A DNA stretch of 64,000 bases from positions 8,785,505-8,849,504 of the forward strand of contig OU452233.1 of the NCBI GenBank assembly GCA_911728455.2, in the 5' to 3' direction. Every line of letters starts with the position of its first letter. Positions within the stretch are counted from its first letter, which is position 1. Of this stretch, positions 63,401 to 64,000 are shown in pieces. A program made the translations under genes and the position numbers. This DNA comes from Marthasterias glacialis (taxonomy: Eukaryota > Echinodermata > Asteroidea > Forcipulatida > Asteriidae). The notes beneath the pieces are model-generated. The model worked only from the letters and a program-made list of their open reading frames with translations, was not told the DNA's origin and did no database searches.

Positions 63401-63428
63401 AGACTGACACTGCTCCAACATATAGTTT
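50631..63428 (-). CDS. PARP12-like: PARP12/ZC3HAV1-like mono-ADP-ribosyltransferase, 3' part of gene
   Basis: Eight minus-strand exons join in frame: 63428-62613, 60188-59972, 59367-59126, 58861-57698, 57017-56816, 55846-55617, 53342-53133 and 51411-50631 (1286 residues plus stop). Domains by residue of this partial product: end of a CCCH finger (1-17); Lys/Ser/Thr-rich linker; degenerate finger (203-223) with WWE1-WWE2 (to about 410); linker with a helical patch (612-672); second degenerate finger (749-769) with WWE3-WWE4 (to about 945); PARP catalytic domain (about 965-1167); Asn/Tyr/Pro/Ser-rich tail; CTIQ at the end. Vertebrate relatives bind viral or stress RNA through CCCH fingers and poly(ADP-ribose) through the finger-WWE-WWE block; PARP12 also modifies proteins with single ADP-ribose. 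His1048 and Tyr1081 of the catalytic triad are present and no Glu is at the third position (EYLIRY), so mono-transfer is inferred. The N-terminal exons lie beyond base 64000. It is longer than human PARP12 or ZAP because of the repeated block. Confidence 0.93.
51412..53132 (-). other. PARP gene intron with an old tandem duplication
   Basis: Two diverged copies of the same sequence lie at about 51575-52095 and 52105-52400. They share the AATGAAGCAGGCATCCTCA core and a later ATAATGTCATAT segment. No exon is needed by phase. Confidence 0.5.
53133..53342 (-). CDS. PARP12-like: PARP12-like exon G: N-terminal part of PARP catalytic domain
   Basis: The acceptor is TCTCACCAG and the donor is GTACGT; phase 2 to phase 2. 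It encodes VVVPTTWEVLGAQ, EYITTANLFWDTM and IVSIHRVQNLELWEDF. The last motif matches the I..I.R.QN..LWE..  helix found near the start of PARP7/11/12/13 catalytic domains. The open frame beyond the donor ends quickly at a stop and is not used. Confidence 0.92.
53360..53930 (-). repeat. About 700-bp dispersed repeat, copy 2 (reverse)
   Basis: Contains GTCCGACCCAGCAAACGGGT, GAGCGTGCAC and GTGCTTCAAAGAGAATCTTT, the reverse of blocks at 7330-8040. Confidence 0.6.
55257..55350. repeat. 22-bp tandem repeat, three to five units
   Basis: TTGTTGGAAGGTACAAAGTG is repeated, then degrades to GGTACAAAGTGTCC. Confidence 0.85.
55617..55846 (-). CDS. PARP12-like: PARP12-like exon F: end of WWE4
   Basis: The acceptor is TTCTTTACAG and the donor is GTACAC; phase 0 to phase 2 as in exon C. 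It encodes SNSIEEKYLDYKSK, SYELDFKAMQQKNI and RPVRRRPKFV. The KYLDYKSK / KYLDFKFK and RRRP / ARRP matches mark it as the paralogue of exon C. A basic stretch then leads into the PARP domain. Confidence 0.92.
55847..56815 (-). other. PARP gene intron with local duplication and SINE
   Basis: A segment at 55873-55998 is repeated at 56068-56177 (share TTTCTCAAAGGCTAAATGAC). A tRNA-Leu-like SINE lies at 56203-56565 with a TTA/ATT microsatellite end. An 18-bp perfect palindrome, TACTCGATATATCGAGTA, lies at about 56703-56720. Confidence 0.5.
56203..56565 (+). mobile_element. tRNA-Leu(CAA)-like SINE with (TTA)n tail
   Basis: The head GTGTCGTGGCCGAGCGGTCA is followed by CTGGACTCAAGTTCTGG, an anticodon arm with CAA, and by GGGTTCAAATACTGG. 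The body carries GGCAGCTCGGGGCTGTATAC, and it ends in a TTA/ATT microsatellite. Confidence 0.85.
56816..57017 (-). CDS. PARP12-like: PARP12-like exon E: WWE3 end and WWE4 start
   Basis: The acceptor is TCTTCAACAG and the donor is GTCGGT. Its one-base start and phase-0 end are the same as exon B. It encodes DGNLHSDLTIHFDISPM..., then VQRLSTVSSV, then EWVWYWLDETQRWIMY. The RRLSTLS/QRLSTVS and YWKDETKKW/YWLDETQRW matches show that exons B and E are duplicates. Confidence 0.93.
57018..57697 (-). other. PARP gene intron, mostly unique sequence
   Basis: It has a small fragment of the CAACCTCG-ended element (57125-57155, reading GCCCATGGTGGCGAGGTTG) and T-rich DNA. No exon is seen. Confidence 0.45.
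57698..58861 (-). CDS. PARP12-like: PARP12-like exon D: second linker, second degenerate finger, start of WWE3
   Basis: The acceptor is TTCTTTTGCAG and the donor is GTAACT. The first T completes a Ser codon from exon C, so the exon continues the same frame rather than starting a new gene. It encodes a 300-residue linker rich in Lys, Pro, Ser and Glu. A predicted helical patch lies at residues 612-672 (DFDQLEATLDKIKDGG...WNLVPYSLMLKIIAAQKLH), which I do not recognise as a known domain. It ends with VYICTYFLRGKCIF...RHYRQPYQWQ and the first half of WWE3. As in exon A, the third finger Cys is missing. Confidence 0.93.
58983..59105. repeat. Dispersed repeat, copy 2 (reverse)
   Basis: Contains GTGAAATTTGGGCTCAATCC and TTTTGATTGTTACAACCG. 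It occupies nearly half of the 264-bp intron between PARP exons C and D. Confidence 0.7.
59126..59367 (-). CDS. PARP12-like: PARP12-like exon C: end of WWE2
   Basis: The acceptor is ATGAAATAG and the donor is GTACGT; phase 0 start, phase 2 end. It encodes NTLILERKYLDFKFKGT and a segment QFRLNFSRMEQ..., then RRPVYS. This is the E..Y...-(F)xxxY.fdF..M.Q.N...RRP pattern of the second half of a WWE domain. It is the counterpart of exon F. Confidence 0.92.
59752..59925 (+). repeat. Dispersed repeat, copy 2
   Basis: Contains TTATCATGCTGCCATTATCT, AAAAAGGAACCAGACTATTT and AAAATCAAGATGGCCGCACC, as at 42049-42212. Confidence 0.8.
59972..60188 (-). CDS. PARP12-like: PARP12-like exon B: WWE1 end and WWE2 start
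   Basis: The acceptor is TTCATCAG and the donor is GTATGA. The first T completes an Arg codon (CG+T), and it ends in phase 0. It encodes the second strand set of WWE1 (FMHVVTITF...VRRLSTLS) and the start of WWE2 with the signature QWMWYWKDETKKWREF. The paired aromatic residues and the following DET..W match WWE domains. Confidence 0.92.
61190..61375 (-). mobile_element. tRNA-derived SINE-like repeat, minus orientation
   Basis: Includes CTTGCCCAAGGACACAAG and reversed boxes GGGATTTAAACCCACTC and TTACTAGGCCACAACGC. Related bodies occur in the Leu-like family. Confidence 0.6.
62427..62573. mobile_element. Second copy of the GACCGATCCATTAAGCCCCGC foldback
   Basis: The left end GACCGATCCATTAAGCCCCG and right end TTTATGGATCGGTC are inverted. 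It is shorter than the copy at 934-1192 and sits 40 bp inside the intron after PARP exon A. Confidence 0.75.
62613..63428 (-). CDS. PARP12-like: PARP12-like exon A: CCCH finger end, linker, degenerate finger, start of WWE1
   Basis: The acceptor is TATAATAG (minus strand) and the donor is GTAAGA. The one-base start completes a codon from an upstream exon not in the window. It opens with NYMLEQCQSGNSCTFSHDL, the last Cys-Cys-His part of a CCCH finger, followed by an LRRYGF segment typical after PARP12/ZAP fingers. A basic, Ser/Thr-rich linker of about 180 residues follows. The exon ends with EICLFYLQGNC...VHCLQPFQWQ, an atypical finger running into the first WWE half. The third finger Cys is replaced. 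It ends in phase 2. Confidence 0.92.
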
Positions 63429-64000
63429 CTATTATAAAAAAAAAGAAATAAAACAAAAAGAACAGGTGCTTGTTTTTATTGGTAAATAAATGATTTTGAT
63501 AGCTATTAATTTAGATACTCAAACTCAAACTGGTAGAGTGAAAAGGCATTGAACGACATAATGTTCTGAAACAAAACCTTGTCCAAAATCTGTTATGATA
63601 GGCCCTGTTCATAAACACCCCAGTTTGAGACAATTTGGGCAGTCCTATTGGTTGAAAAGTGGACATATGACTGTTAAAGACCAGTTTTAAACAGCTGATG
63701 AAGACATAGCTAAAGCTGTGAACGTGTCTTCTGTGATCATATAGCCATAGGCGTATTGGTGCACTAGCTTTTAAGCTAGTGCACCAACATGCGTATGGCT
63801 ATATGAGTGCAACAGCAGTGCTAATTTACGCGTAACGCAATACATACCGGTACTCAATATAAAGTATAGTAGTACGCGCTCGTACGCACAACCATTGAGT
63901 GGAGTCGCATGCAATTTGACCCTTCACAAAATGGAGCCTGTGGCGTGACAGGAATTAAAAAAAAAAAAAAAAAAAATGGAAATGTTCACATACTTTACTA
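63429..64000 (-). other. Upstream PARP gene intron, cut by the window edge
   Basis: It holds a 66-bp near-perfect palindrome (63739-63804) and an A-run (63957-63976). The exon with the first Cys of the CCCH finger is not found here and must lie beyond 64000. Confidence 0.5.
63739..63804. repeat. 66-bp near-perfect palindrome
   Basis: ATATAGCCATAGGCGTATTG and GGTGCACTAGCTT on the left are inverted as AAGCTAGTGCACC and CATGCGTATGGCTATAT on the right, with a tiny loop. It sits in the intron upstream of PARP exon A. Confidence 0.9.

Noticed and set aside
62937..63407. 156-residue plus-strand open frame
   Set aside because: It is the antisense shadow of PARP exon A, whose minus frame has a finger motif and matching splice phases.

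Overview
The window is animal nuclear DNA: AT-rich, with intron-split genes using canonical GT/AG sites, many tRNA-derived SINEs and many short foldback (MITE-like) elements. The two recognisable genes have clear vertebrate relatives. The mix suggests an invertebrate deuterostome, most likely an echinoderm (inferred from gene divergence and repeat style; not proven). Almost all of the 64 kb is non-coding.

Region 1 (239-34687, + strand) is the 3' part of an LRCH gene (leucine-rich repeats and calponin homology). Twelve exons, all phase-consistent, encode 556 residues: the segment after the LRRs, a long charged and low-complexity linker, and a complete C-terminal CH domain ending in TGA. The LRR exons and promoter lie left of base 1. 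The first intron in the window is 11.3 kb, and all larger introns carry repeats. A 69-nt symmetric exon (29106-29174) sits exactly at the edge of the CH domain and is probably a cassette exon.

Region 2 (34688-50630) is a 16-kb spacer between two convergent genes. I found no coding exon in it. It holds foldback elements, SINEs, a 49-51-bp minisatellite and a near-perfect 406-bp tandem duplication.

Region 3 (50631-63428, - strand) is the 3' part of a large PARP12/ZC3HAV1(ZAP)-like mono-ADP-ribosyltransferase gene. Eight phase-consistent exons encode 1286 residues: the end of an N-terminal CCCH zinc finger; a linker; a degenerate zinc finger plus two WWE domains; a second linker; a second degenerate zinc finger plus two more WWE domains; a PARP catalytic domain that keeps its His and Tyr; a low-complexity tail with a PYQNY repeat; and a C-terminal CTIQ, which fits a CaaX prenylation box. 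The two finger-WWE-WWE blocks have the same three-exon structure and the same intron phases, so they look like an internal segmental duplication. The 5' end lies beyond base 64000.

The two genes are not known to act together. LRCH proteins are cytoskeletal/DOCK-partner scaffolds, whereas PARP12/ZAP proteins sense RNA and poly(ADP-ribose) in innate defence. The most interesting signal is the PARP gene, which combines a duplicated reader module, an apparently intact catalytic core and a lipid-anchor motif. No promoters, functional tRNA/rRNA genes or CRISPR arrays were seen.
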